Assembly: GCA_951230915.1 (NCBI GenBank)
Contig: OX579638.1
Location: 12,046,696 to 12,110,695 of the forward strand
Length of the DNA stretch: 64,000 nt
Origin: Antitrichia curtipendula
Taxonomy: Eukaryota > Streptophyta > Bryopsida > Hypnales > Leucodontaceae
Direction of reading: 5' to 3'
The notes beneath the pieces were generated by a model. It did not search any database and was not told the origin of the DNA. It saw only the letters and a program-made list of their open reading frames with translations. The translations under genes were made by a program, and so were the position numbers. Below are positions 43,966 through 55,456 of the stretch, piece by piece (positions within the stretch are counted from its first letter, which is position 1; each line of letters opens with the position of its first letter).

Positions 43966-45814
43966 ATTGCAAGAGATGCATCATTGCCCTAGTCCATGGC
44001 ACTCCCTTAGATGCTCATTAACGTAGTAATTCACCACTAATTAACATCTACAATCTCGATAGGAGTAGCAGTAGCACGATAGGGTAGGAACACTATTGGT
44101 GCATGGAAAGTGGACCAATAGAAGCACTGCATATATCAACTTCTAACACTATTCTCATAAGCTGGTAACCATGCTTCCCCAAACCATACTTTCTTTTGCA
44201 ATTTGACTTCCTTCTCTTCCACTAATATTCTACTTCTAATAGAAATCCTTCTGTCAAATGCAAAGATTGTTAGTTACGGTAGCTCATTTGAGTAGATACA
44301 CCAATTTTAGCCAATAGCCCTAGCTAGCTTTCATTCTCACATGCTATATTTCCAAACAACACTTTTTATCTCATATAGAAACATCTCTCAACACTTTTGA
44401 GCCCTATGTTCCCATGATTAATTCAAAACCAAACCAAACGTCCCATCAAACCTTACCCCCCTTTTATTAATAGGAATCAAGGTTTCTTTTCATTTTTTGT
44501 AAGTGTTAAATTGGCAATATAAAAAAATTTAATGGTGCCCCAAATTTTTGCACTCATCCACATATTGAGTAGAAAATATCATAGTAGCACATATCACATG
44601 TCTATAATCCTATTTTCATTTATAGTCTGAAAATTTCATGCAAGATTTTCTTTTATTCAAAGTTTTCTGGTGAAAAATTTCGTACTTGTTTGCCAATTTT
44701 TAGCCTATTTATTTTTCTCTAGTGCAATCTCGCACTAGAAAGCCCAACAAAAGCCCTGGTAGAAATCCCTACACATGTTCTTTTCCTACCAAGTGCCCAA
44801 GCTACTCAATTCTTTCCTCTCCACTAGGACCCTAAGGATCCAACCTAGAACAAAATCACATTATATCACACAATTATTTAAATCTCTCCTTAAACCCTAA
44901 GCTGTAGATCTTCCAGAAAAAAATATACCTCACTATCTAAAATAGGAGATCAACATCTTCCTTGAACACCTCATAGTTAGCCATCTACTCTACCACGTGA
45001 ATTCCTACAAATTTCCATCTCTCTTGGCCCGTATCCCAAAAATCTTGCCACAAATGATGAATCTAGTATCACGTGCAATAGAAGGCTCAAAATTCATCGC
45101 CTTTGTTTGGTAGGGAATCCTACACTAGCTTTGACAAACTTGTCTTCTCTCCACCTATAGCCATAGAATTCCACCAAGATTGTCCCCCTTAATAAATCCC
45201 ATATTGCTACCAAAATGCAAATATTCTCCCTACCTACTCATTAAAAACCATCCAATCTAGATGATCCTACTAACAAATTGAATGAGCTATTGCCTCTCAA
45301 ACTTGCCAAATTCATTTTGGCAAAGCTTTGGTGATATGACTAGCTCCATTACAAAATCCAAAGGAGGTACAATATATTCAATCAATACTCATCTATGTTA
45401 TTTCTAATGCTTGCAGGGTATTGAAACACCAAATTTTACTTCATAAAACAAGCCTATCTCCCACCTTCCTCTTCCAAAATTCAAATCAATGTATATACAT
45501 GCATTCGGATAGACAAGGAGGCCAAAAATGTGCTTACTTCTTAATTGACTCTCTTTCAAGAAAAAAACATTCAGTTCAAAAGATCTTCCAACTTTGGTTA
45601 AGAGATGGAACAACATGGTCCATTGAAACACCGTAAATAAAAAACTAAATGGCACATGGGTAGCCTTAGTACCCCTCTTTTTAACGCTTGCCAAGATCTT
45701 GAAACCAATGCGCTTTTGTTGATATAGTTTGGGCAAGGAACTTACATTGCAAATAATGGATTTATAGCTCGCCATTTCTATTTCTAAATGCCTTGCCTTG
45801 TTGGAACTTATTGT
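43966..45814. other. C/T-rich tract, no recognised gene
   Basis: The plus strand has far more C than G over this interval. The longest open frame (143 codons, minus, 45404-45835) overlaps the Mutator-like MITE end and shows no recognisable domain. The tract may be the antisense of a decayed retroelement, but I found no pol motif. Confidence 0.35.
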
Positions 45815-46388
45815 CAAGGAGGTCATTCTATGCATTTATACAACCCATATGTGGCAAGGATTTTGGACCTTCTATTTACTTCTTCAAATTTAAATAAAAG
45901 AAAAAGAAATATGAATAGATTTCCCTACTTTGAAAGTTTATGTTATGAATTATTGATAATTTTATACATAAATTACAATTAGATACAAATTTTTGAAGTA
46001 AAAAGATACACTATAAAGCTGAAAATAACTTTCACACCTCTATATTAAATAAGAAAAAATTGTTTAAAAATTACACAAAAAATTCTCAAAAATGAGTCTC
46101 TATTGAAAGTTTATATTTCTTAAATATTGTTGCAATGGTTGTCTAAATATGTTCTGTATAAATACTTCAGTTGAAAAACATGTCATTTTAGTTCATTTTT
46201 CAACCTTCTCTAGAAATCATTTCATATATTATTTGGATTGAAGATTTTGGCAATAGAATCTTATAGTCTTGATTAAACAATGCTCAAAATTGTAGGCTAA
46301 AATTATAGTTTATTAAAAAGTAAATAGGAGGTCAAAAGATCATTTAGCTGCACGTGGTATACTATAGATACACTAAGTGACCTCCCCG
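45815..46388. mobile_element. Mutator-like MITE, copy 1, with 10-bp target duplication
   Basis: The right end, reverse-complemented, reads CGGGGAGGTCACTTAGTGTA. The left end, more decayed, reads CAAGGAGGTCATTCTATGCA. GGAACTTATT lies at 45803-45812 and again at 46389-46398, separated from the element by at most two bases on the left. A 9-11-bp duplication is the mark of Mutator-like elements. The whole body is a diverged reverse-complement copy of 61556-62061. No transposase is present. Confidence 0.8.
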
Positions 46389-46398
46389 GGAACTTATT

Positions 46399-49300
46399 CA
46401 AGAATGTGTGTAACCCATTGGATCACACCTCTTCTCAAAATCAAAAGCCAAAAAAGCTTCAAAGTTCAATTGTTGCAAGAAACACTCAACATTTTTGTCT
46501 CAAAAATGTTGTTTTGGGCCATACGGTTGCCATTGCTACAAGTACTATGAATACTGTAAAGGGACATTGTACTTCAAGTCATGAAAATAAATTCTAAAAT
46601 TATTAAAAACGAATTTAAAAATTATTTAAAATCAATAAAATTATAAAATCAATACTAGCAATAAAAATCATTTATTTATTTCATTTATTTCTTTTTCATT
46701 TTAAAAAAAAAAAATTAAACTAAAAAAAAGATATTAAAAAAATTAGAAATTTAGAATTAGTACAATACTATACACTACTGACTACATCGAACTATTACAG
46801 AGTTGGAGAACCAAAAATTAGCCAAAATGAATAAATAAACATTTCAACTTTTAGTAATTTAAGAAAATCATTAAAATGAATTTAAAACAGTCTTGTTTTC
46901 TACACTTTGACGCACTTGAGTAGCACCAAATATTTCTGAAAGGAAAAAAAATTCTTCATTCTAATCTTTGCGCAAAGGATGTACATTTTGAGCCCATGTG
47001 CACATTACACATGTCAAAATTTGCATAAAACCTCATCTTAATGCATGAATTTTTAATGCAACAACTATTTTTCCAATTTTTGGCTCTAAATTTTTATTTT
47101 AAAGTAAAAAATTAGGACTAAAATCCCCTAAAATGGCAGAAATAAATTTGCAATTGGAACTTCTTTAAAAATGATAAAACAAATTTCAAAAAATGAAAAA
47201 AATTACTCAATGTCTACAATTATCACATGTACCTTCATTACAAATTTCTTGTTCATTAGATATACATCACATAAATTATAGCTGAGAAACTGTCCATCCA
47301 AAGCCAAGGGGATAAGAAAAAGGACAAGTGATTTTACAACCACCCATTTCCAAAATACTACGTCTAAACTAGCCCTCTACCAAACTAGTGTGCCAAGTGG
47401 TACTCTTGTAGAGAAGTTTTGGAAATACAATTAGGAAAACTAAGCTATAATATTAAAAATTTATTTCAAGGAGGCAATTTAATAGGTTTTCTTCTCTAAA
47501 TATCTTAATAGATCATTGCAATCAAAAAATAATAATAATAAATGTTCCTTCAACTTGGATAATGTATTTTTCTAATGCAGTATACTAATTCCAAAAAAAT
47601 TCACTCCACTCTTAATAGCTACAAGAGTATAGAATTCTCCCAATCTATTTTTTTTCTTTGCTTTAATCTTCTACTATTAGAAACTTTAATCTTTCTCTAA
47701 TGGAAATTCTTCATTTAGCTTTGCTTGTTTGCAACTCTTGAGGTCCCAAGTGGAACCTAGTCACTTTACAACTTGGACTTTGTCTCCTTCTATGGGAACC
47801 ACCAAATCTTCAGTCACCAATTTGATTCTTACAACTTCCAATTCACAACTTAGCTTCAGGTAATTTTAATTACAACAAGCTTGACACTTTTTATGCACAA
47901 ACTTGGAATGTATCTTTTTACCCTCAGCATCACTCATCACTCTTACATTCTTTTTCTCCACTCAAACCTTAATTATTGTTGCACATATACACTCAAGCCT
48001 ATTTTACTAATTGACATCCTTCATACTTTTCAATCAAAATCCAATAGGAATTGTCTATAAGACAAAATCTAGACTTTATATATTCCAACTTGGTTGACTA
48101 TCATTAATTAAGGCACTTTGCTCAATTTCTACTCATTAATCCATAAATTGCTCAAAAACAAGATACAAATTGCAAACATCAATCAAAAAACCCAAAACCA
48201 CTCTTAGACTGAACATCTCCAATAAACATGACATTCCAAATTGCAAGATAAGCATCAATATAAGATTAAATGTTTTCTAGATTACCATTAGGACTCAAAA
48301 ATTCAAGCAACTAAATTGACATACATTCTCCTTAATACACACACAAATTGCATCATGCCCACTTTCAACTTGTAGTCACACGTTAGCAAAGACCTTCTAA
48401 ATGCATTGTGCATACAGTCACTTTCAAATCACAATAATTTTTCCATCACATTCATCACAACTTAGAAACCACATCCTTTGATAACACTCACTCACAACAA
48501 ATCTCCAATTTGATTCACATAACAAGCTCCCACACTTCCACAAGTTAAACTAGTTACTTTTTGCACACTCACTTACGTCGCCACCAACTAGGCCTCAAAA
48601 TATCTTGTATTAATCCAAATTGGTGAATAAATCACTGTTAAAGTATTACACTTCTGAAGGTTCATCATCCTACATTGCCATGACCTCTTAATCAATCATA
48701 GTAGCTCCTCATTTGACTAGCACTTTAACATTCAAAATTTGCCATCAAATCTCATACTCAAACATTCACACAAAATAAAATAATACATTGGTTGGAAAAT
48801 TCACTGGACTCGCTCAAACAATGTGACTTCCAAATCAAAAACACCAACCTAACATGATATAAAAATTGTCAGTTATTAACCAGCTAGGAGATGACTTAAC
48901 CATACTACCAACTGTCAATTTGGAACGGCTAGACAAGTAGTCACAAAAATTCCAACTAGGACACATAAAACCACCTACTTGGCATCAGTGCCCCATCATC
49001 TTAAATCCCCCCCTCTAAAAAAATAAAAAAAATCCCTCCAAATTGGTCAAATAACATTCAAAACTATCAAATTGGAAAACAAAGTTAACAAACAGCTTGT
49101 CAATATTGAATAAAAGCACCATGAACAAAGAACCCAAAATCCAAAAACAAATCCAACTAGGAATTCTACAACTCCGCATAACACTCTGAAAGATATCATG
49201 TGGGAGAATCACTTCTTCTTATAAACATGACGTACAACAATCCCATAGCCATCATGTTCCTTAGAAGACAAGGATGCATCAAACAAATTGAAATATGCAA

Positions 49301-50579
49301 CCTCATCTAAAAATTCATACCACAAATTGATATCCTCCTATTGCAAGGCCACACTTACACTTAAATGACATCTTCAATATAAATAATTATTTCCTTTATA
49401 AGAAAGGTTTGCATTTTTAGAATGATGTTACCTTCATTCTCATATTCAATTGCTTCATGGCTAACATTGTCATCCTCACCTCATCTAAACAAGCTCCATT
49501 TTTTGAAAAGACAAGGGTCTCAAATCTTGGTAGAGTCCACTATTTAACATTGTAGCTCCACCATCCTTTTGCTAGGAATCTTTGACATCTATGCTTACAA
49601 ACAAACACTTAATTGTGCACGATTGTAGGATACCATTGGATCATTTCTTATTTTTCATGATTATTGGATGACTCGCAACCAAGAGTCCTATTTGATTGGA
49701 CACATTAGGTGATTGTAAGAAAGTTCAATACTATTTTGCATCACAATCAGAGTGATGGAGTTATCATCAGCCATAACTTTTGAAGCATGAACCCAATTAA
49801 CTTGAAATTTTCACTGGAGATGGAAAACTTGATATTAAATAGATCCCTATTTTTTTAATTCAAATTTTATTTTCTATTTAAATTTAAAAATAGCTAATTT
49901 ATCATACATTGCAATTTAAGGTTTTTTAGTATTAGAGAGTATCCAAAATTAATGATCTAGAGCTAAATTTTTTGTAGTCTATTTTTAAACTAGGAACACA
50001 TGTATCTATCAAAGGAAATTAAAAAAACATATAATTTTATATCCTCTACATGCGTACTATTAAGGCTCCCTTGTGTATGCACTTCTAAACATTGAAGATG
50101 GTTTTGAAATCATTCCTTCGGTGGAATTTCTTCATCATAAAGTTCTTCCAAATAGAAATCTTTTAGTTTCCTTCAAAAAAGATTTTCCTATTTTTTCAAA
50201 TTAAAACATCTAAATACCTATTTTCTTGAGATTTTGCACTTTTCTAGTTCTCCTACTTAGAGGATTTTTATATGTTTTACCTTCCTAAGGTACCTTCTTC
50301 TTAAAGGTGTATACATTGGACAAAAAATCTAATTTTAAAGTACTTCCAAAAAAATCATGAGTATTGTGCAAAACGCTATCAAAATCATTAAGTCTTTCTT
50401 GCAACCACCCATTAGGTGCTTCAAGAAATTTGATTGTTAGCTAAACTCAAAGCAAAGTTCCATGGCACTAATAGTACTTGGATACAAACATTGAGCCTTT
50501 TTCCAACATTGAGTTTGGATAGGTTGATACTACATGAAGAAAAGGCGAGCCCTATACCCAAACAAAATCCCAATCAAAT
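46399..50579. other. AT-rich, G-poor tract, no gene
   Basis: From about 47700 to 49400 the plus strand is rich in A, C and T and very poor in G. No exon chain or transposon ends were found. Short open frames (46406-46597, 49015-49212) have no recognisable domain. The segment near 49750-49940 shares blocks with 34330-34460 in inverse orientation. Confidence 0.4.
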
Positions 50580-51240
50580 TCTTCTACAATATGTGGGGTG
50601 TGATTGGTAACAATGTAGTGAACTTAGCATCACCTCATGTTCACAAACCAATCTCTAGGTCCCTTCCTTATCTCTAGATTCATGAACCTTATTTTCAAAT
50701 TTGGTTCTCACACCCTCTTTGATAATTGACATAGAATCTCCCTATTAAATTCCCTGTACAAACGTCTTACCATAGTTCTTGCAAATTTAATAAAAGCATT
50801 AATTGCCCTTCGGATAAGACCATGTCAGACATCTTATGCTAGTGGACAAAACATTGTTGATAACATTCTCAAAGTTCAATAAGCCTTATCATGGTCAACT
50901 GAGAATTCATAGAAAATGATCTTTTTATTCTTTGATTTCCAAAAAGCTTTTGATACAATTAGTTGGTCATTCTTAGAACTAAAGGCTTACTACATATCCT
51001 AGGTTGGGACTAGATCTATAGATCCTGTAGATTTGTACAATGTATGTCAATGGTACAACCAACAAATTTCTTCCCCCTCCAGTGCTTGGTGGGATAAGGT
51101 TGCCCACTTGCACCTTATCTTTCATCCTTGCTATCAAGTTAACGAACGTTTTCTTTCTAACAAAACCTCCATCACCAACCAAGGATACACATATTACATT
51201 TGGTACCAAGACAATGACATAAAAGAAATTATAAAATGAG
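50580..51240 (+). pseudogene. Decayed LINE (L1-type) reverse transcriptase
   Basis: Reading across frame changes on the plus strand, the order is HRISLLNSLYKRLTIVLANL (compare plant L1 'DWRPISLLNxxYKxLxKVLANR'). Next come a stretch ending ASGQNIVDNILKVQ (compare 'FVxGRxIxDNILLAQ') and FFDFQKAFDTISWSFLELK, the RT palm 'DFxKAYDxVxWxFL' stretch. Then VNGTTNKFLPPPVLGGIRLP, like 'VNGxxxxxFxxxRGVRQGCP', and LSFILAIK, like 'LLFILAIEPL'. Several stops and frameshifts interrupt it. The catalytic YADD box and the endonuclease were not found, so this is an old fragment. Confidence 0.8.
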
Positions 51241-52751
51241 TGGTAGCATTTACTTGTTTTTATTCAAAACAATGGAATGTTGATTTTTTATATTAGTAAG
51301 ACATTCCGTTTCATTTTAAACCAATGCCTTTTATTCTCTACAAAAACAAAGTCTCCAAATTACTTTTTTTAAATGGTAGAGATTGTATCCAGTCTGTACA
51401 CCATTTGTAACCTAGGGCACAACTTTTGTCCCCATTCTACAAAAATTCATTTTAAGGTAAGCAGTTCATGAAACATACCTTTTAAAAATTATACAAAGTA
51501 AACTACGGAACTTGGATCCAGAGTCAAGCTTAGTCTAATCCAATCAAATTGAGCTTTATATTTTTAGGTCGGTGTGGAGAAGGCCACTTAGTTAATAAAA
51601 TGAATTTTTGAAGTTAGAATTTAGAATTCCTTAAAATTATCTACACTCTAAAAAACCCATTAATATGTATCGTTGCATTAGGCAATGTTTATAGAAATGG
51701 TGTACACTTTAAACCCCTTCATTTGATTGCTGGAAGATAGTCATATTATAAGTCAAATAGTTTGTATGTGACACAAATATTTTGCAATCAAAGATAATGT
51801 GGCAATTGCGTGAGATATTCCAAAATGTCATTGAAGAGAGGGTCAAATGAAAGAAGTCTTAGTACACCCATCTTCTTACTTCATCCAATTTTAATTAAGG
51901 TAAATGACCCCATTTGGTACACAAGTTTGGACAAGCCTATTGCATCCAAAAAAATGTTGTGTACATATATGTGATGTACATATATTGTGTGAAATACACA
52001 ATTCAATATTGTTCCCTTTATTATATTGAGAATATTATTCTATAACCTTATTAATAGTCAAAAGGAGATTCTTGATTCTCTCATAATGCATATTTAATTT
52101 AGACATTGAAGAAACTATGAATTTTTAAAGTGCTCAAAATAGGTGTTTCTAAAACCGATCCTAGATTTTAATGAATAGTGGAGGTACACATGAGAATTTT
52201 TTTTGTAGAGGTCAATTTTAGGTGTAGTTATTCTAATTTATAAGGAGGTTGTGGACCAAAGTGGTCCAATGGTTGACAAAGAATCCTTCTACAAAAGATA
52301 GAAGTGCAGATGTTCATCTTTGGAATTTTGTGCAAAAAGGGAAGTCTTGCACAACAATTTGAACTCCAATGAGTTATTTACTTATTATTTAAATAGATGA
52401 TTCACAATGCACACAAAAGTGATTTTCATTATAACAATAGTGATCAGACCGTCCTTACACAATAAACCCTAAAAAGACATGCATAACATTGCTAAACCAG
52501 GTGGGGTGCCTCCCCCTAAGTGGAGGTATATTTCCCTCCATGATACCTTAAGGGAGTATTAAATTATAATGCTCCAAATCTAATTGGATGTGCTTAGAAT
52601 GTGATTCCCTGGGTTGTCAGACTTGAGAAATTCATTGGGGGCTCTTGATTTTGGGGGAGCAAAAGGGCCCCCCCCCCTAAGCAAAGGTGAACAATGTTAT
52701 GGGTTGGTCACGATGAAAATCATACTTTTGGGTATAGTGTGAATCATCTAC
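51241..52751. other. AT-rich tract with dispersed repeat copy
   Basis: No gene. 52260-52500 is a diverged direct copy of 24540-24760 (GACAAAGAATC, ATAGAAGTGCA, CCAATGAGT). A run of ten C lies near 52668, and CCCCCTAAGTGGAGG-type sequence nearby is unclassified. Confidence 0.45.
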
Positions 52752-53369
52752 TTAACCCCTAACTGCCCGAGGCACCAGATTCTGGTGTTTCAAAAACTTT
52801 GAAGTTAAGTAAAACTCAACGAAATTGCTATTTTTAGTAGTTTATATTTTTGGATAACTCTTTTGGAAGTCTAGTTTTAGGATCAAAAAGCCGATCTTAA
52901 AAATGATTTTTCAATTCAAGATTTTGTGCCCGTTACTCATTGCAATCTTGACTTCCCATAGTGTTGAGGGCTCTTGGAAATGAGCCTCAAATACACTAGA
53001 TCTTGGAGAAAAATTCCTATTAGAAATTCATTTAAAAAAGTTTTAGAATAGATTTTCTTAAATCGTAAATTGACTAGGCCCTATAACCTCATATTTTATT
53101 AGTGACCAACTTTTTAGAGTTGACATGCAAAAAGAGAATTGAAATTTTTTCATAGTTTTAACACCCTCATAATCAAACATTATAATCTTTCAATTTGTAA
53201 GTGATATTGTTATGTTTTCTTTTCCTACGTGATCTCTAATATGTCTAGTTTGAATTTGTACGGTTACAATTCTAAAGAAATTGGTACAACTTATGAAATG
53301 TTAGTTTTTTGTTCAGTTTAGAGCAAATTTCAAGAAGCTCCAAACAGGCCTTGGGCATTTAGGGGTTAA
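52752..53369. mobile_element. TTAA-flanked non-autonomous element, 618 bp
   Basis: The left end is TTAACCCCTAACTGCCCGAG and the right end, reverse-complemented, is TTAACCCCTAAATGCCCAAG. The two differ at two of the first 20 positions. TTAA is at both tips with no duplication beyond it (ATCTAC to the left, CAACAA to the right). No coding capacity. It lies exactly where the AT-rich tract gives way to the GC-richer block that contains the NAT gene. Confidence 0.8.
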
Positions 53370-53823
53370 CAACAAAGCACTCATTGGAGGGCAAACTATT
53401 GTGCAAGACCTCCCCTTTTACCACAAAATTCCAAAGATTAACATCTGCACTTCTTAAGTCCATGGAAGGATTCTCTGGCCTCCATCCAACAACAACACTT
53501 GGTGTCCGCAGCGGCGTCACAGGCGGGGTTAATCTGTCTGTTTTCGATTGCTTTGGGAACCCAGGCAGCCCTGGCATCGACTCATCAAGTGCGCGTACAC
53601 CCGCAAGACCCCCCGAAGGCCGGACAGCCGCAAAGTGTCAAACTGGGCGTCATCCCATCAGTGTGCAGCAGCTGTTTTTGCAGGCGGCAGAGATTCAGGG
53701 ACCCAGTTTGACTGCGCAGTAGGCTTACGTCAAGTCCAGTGAGCTAGTTTCGTGTCAGGCTGGTGCGGAATTCCGTTGTACGCTGGAATCGATAACTTCA
53801 TTCAAGGAGACAAGGACCCTCCT
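53370..53823. other. GC-rich block downstream of the TTAA element, no gene assigned
   Basis: 53500-53740 is strongly GC-rich. The overlapping 64-112-codon open frames are alternative readings of the same block and none shows a domain. CAAACTGGGCGTCATCC at 53639 resembles the inverted-repeat arms at 12191 and 13277. Confidence 0.35.
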
Positions 53824-53825
53824 GA

Positions 53826-53968
53826 GGAAAAGACTTGAAAGATTTGGCTGTCAGGATTTCTGTGATTACAGAAGGATTAGTTTACGTTTGGGATCCGGAG
53901 GATTTTATAATAGTGTCTCGCATGCTAGAGCCTCCACCAGTCGTGTACAACTCGTCGAATGCAAACAG
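53826..53968 (+). CDS. Exon-like segment, unrecognised
   Basis: One plus-strand frame, open after a TGA at 53823, reads AVRISVITEGLVYVWDPEDF and then IIVSRMLEPPPVVYNSSNAN. It ends at CAG before a GTATCC donor. Composition and hydrophobic pattern look coding. The 92-codon frame that overlaps it (53888-54166) is probably a shadow. I do not recognise the family; no partner exon is certain, though the segment at 54510 lies in the same orientation. Confidence 0.35.
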
Positions 53969-54505
53969 GTATCCTACGTAACGCACCTGGCAAGACCAAA
54001 ATCAGAGCTTCAAGGGTCAACAGATTTGAAATGCGGAGCATTAACTGAAGTGGGGCGGTGGATCGTAAGATTCTTGAGGAGTCGAGGAGCTCCCTCAAAC
54101 ACACTCGGAAACGAATCTTTACTCTTGAGTGTTTCTGAGGGTATATTCACAACAACAAGGCATTGATTGACCCTAAGCGTTCCCAAATCCAAATTTATAG
54201 ACGACCTACGAATCAAGTGTTTGGGGAGAAGTGTCGTCCAAATAATTCTAAAAAGGGTTAAATAAGGATAAAATAACCCCACTACAATGGAGGATGGAAA
54301 TTGGAGGGAGGAGAATGCGATGGTTTGCCTGCTCTTATTGGGGTTATTTTGTCTCCCAATTGGTGTGAAATTTGTACATGCCCTAAAGTGGGAGAATGGG
54401 AAGTGTCAAACCTTACAAATACTGCATGCTTGTACTGATCAGTGAGGTTCAGACTTTTGTAATTTTTTGGGTTGCCATCTACAGTCGAGAAGTGTAATTT
54501 TCATG

Positions 54506-54716
54506 AGAGATGCAGTCATCTGCAGGTCCTTCGGATCCCACAATTCTACTTAAAGCCAATGCCATTGCAATTACTAAATACAGGTTAAGAACTCAGGTGT
54601 GATAAAAGTGAGATCTCTCATGATTGGACGTGAACAACTCCGTAATGATGTCGGCGACAAACTTCAATATTCTCTTTATGTTTTGGATTTGACTAAGATT
54701 TACCAGGTGCAACGTA
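54506..54716 (+). pseudogene. Two coding-like stretches, unrecognised
   Basis: An ATG at about 54511 opens MQSSAGPSDPTILLKANAIA, continuing ITKYRLRTQ to a possible donor. Directly after it, in another frame, comes KVRSLMIGREQLRNDVGDKL and then QYSLYVLDLTKIYQ before GTGCAACG. The frame change within a few bases, with no room for an intron, suggests a frameshift. No family is recognised. It could belong with the exon-like piece at 53826. Confidence 0.3.
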
Positions 54717-55456
54717 GAAGTGTCTAATCAATCGCAGAAATCTGCGTTTAAAATCAAATTTTCTAATCCGAATTGTACATTCTCAGACCCACGGAGTATT
54801 GCATTTTTCATCCGACTTGGCATTCAATTAGCCTACCTTCATCGATCTTTTACAAGCTGTTGCACCCTAAAGCGTTTCAATTTAGCAGATATCATTCATT
54901 AGTGGGTTACTACAGACATTTTAACGAGCCTAGGCATTTCCTTTTCGAAGCCATCCCAATTCTTTTCCCCATCACCATACCACAGTGAGAAGATAACGAA
55001 TCAGAGATACCACCCTGTCTTTTCTTGAAAAACGGTACACAGTACGCACCGTACTTCACTTGGCTACCAAACAAGATTATGTAACAGGCTCAAATTTTCG
55101 TGCTGCTCGCAACATTTTCTTGCAGAAAACATTAAGAGTACGAGTCCAAGTTCTGTTTACACAACCCTGTCAATTCCAATTTCGCATGATCATCTCCTCA
55201 CCAAGCGATACAGACATCGTTCCAATTATCAAGAGCAAATTGAAGACTAAATGTGGAGAAAGTTTGAATTTGCAAAAAAAGACATTTATAAACAAAAATT
55301 GCTTCACAAGTGTACAAAAGGAGAAGCTCTACCAGGTGACCACTTCCCATGACCCCTCCCTCCCCAACGTCACTTACATGCCTCTGGACTTGTGTCCCTT
55401 CCCACATTCGAAATCCTTTCAACATCTGCCGCAACCGTCTAGAAAAAACTGCAACC
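54717..55456. other. 3' flank of the NAT gene
   Basis: No supported exon on either strand. An inverted pair AAAATAACCCC / GGGGTTATTTT lies just to the left (54270-54280 and 54340-54350). The 152-codon plus-strand open frame at 55060-55518 runs into the antisense of the last NAT exon and is not supported as a gene. Confidence 0.4.

Noticed and set aside
45404..45835. 143-codon minus-strand open frame
   Set aside because: It extends into the end of the Mutator-like MITE and shows no recognisable motif. I considered a retroelement pol fragment but saw none of the RT, protease or integrase motifs.
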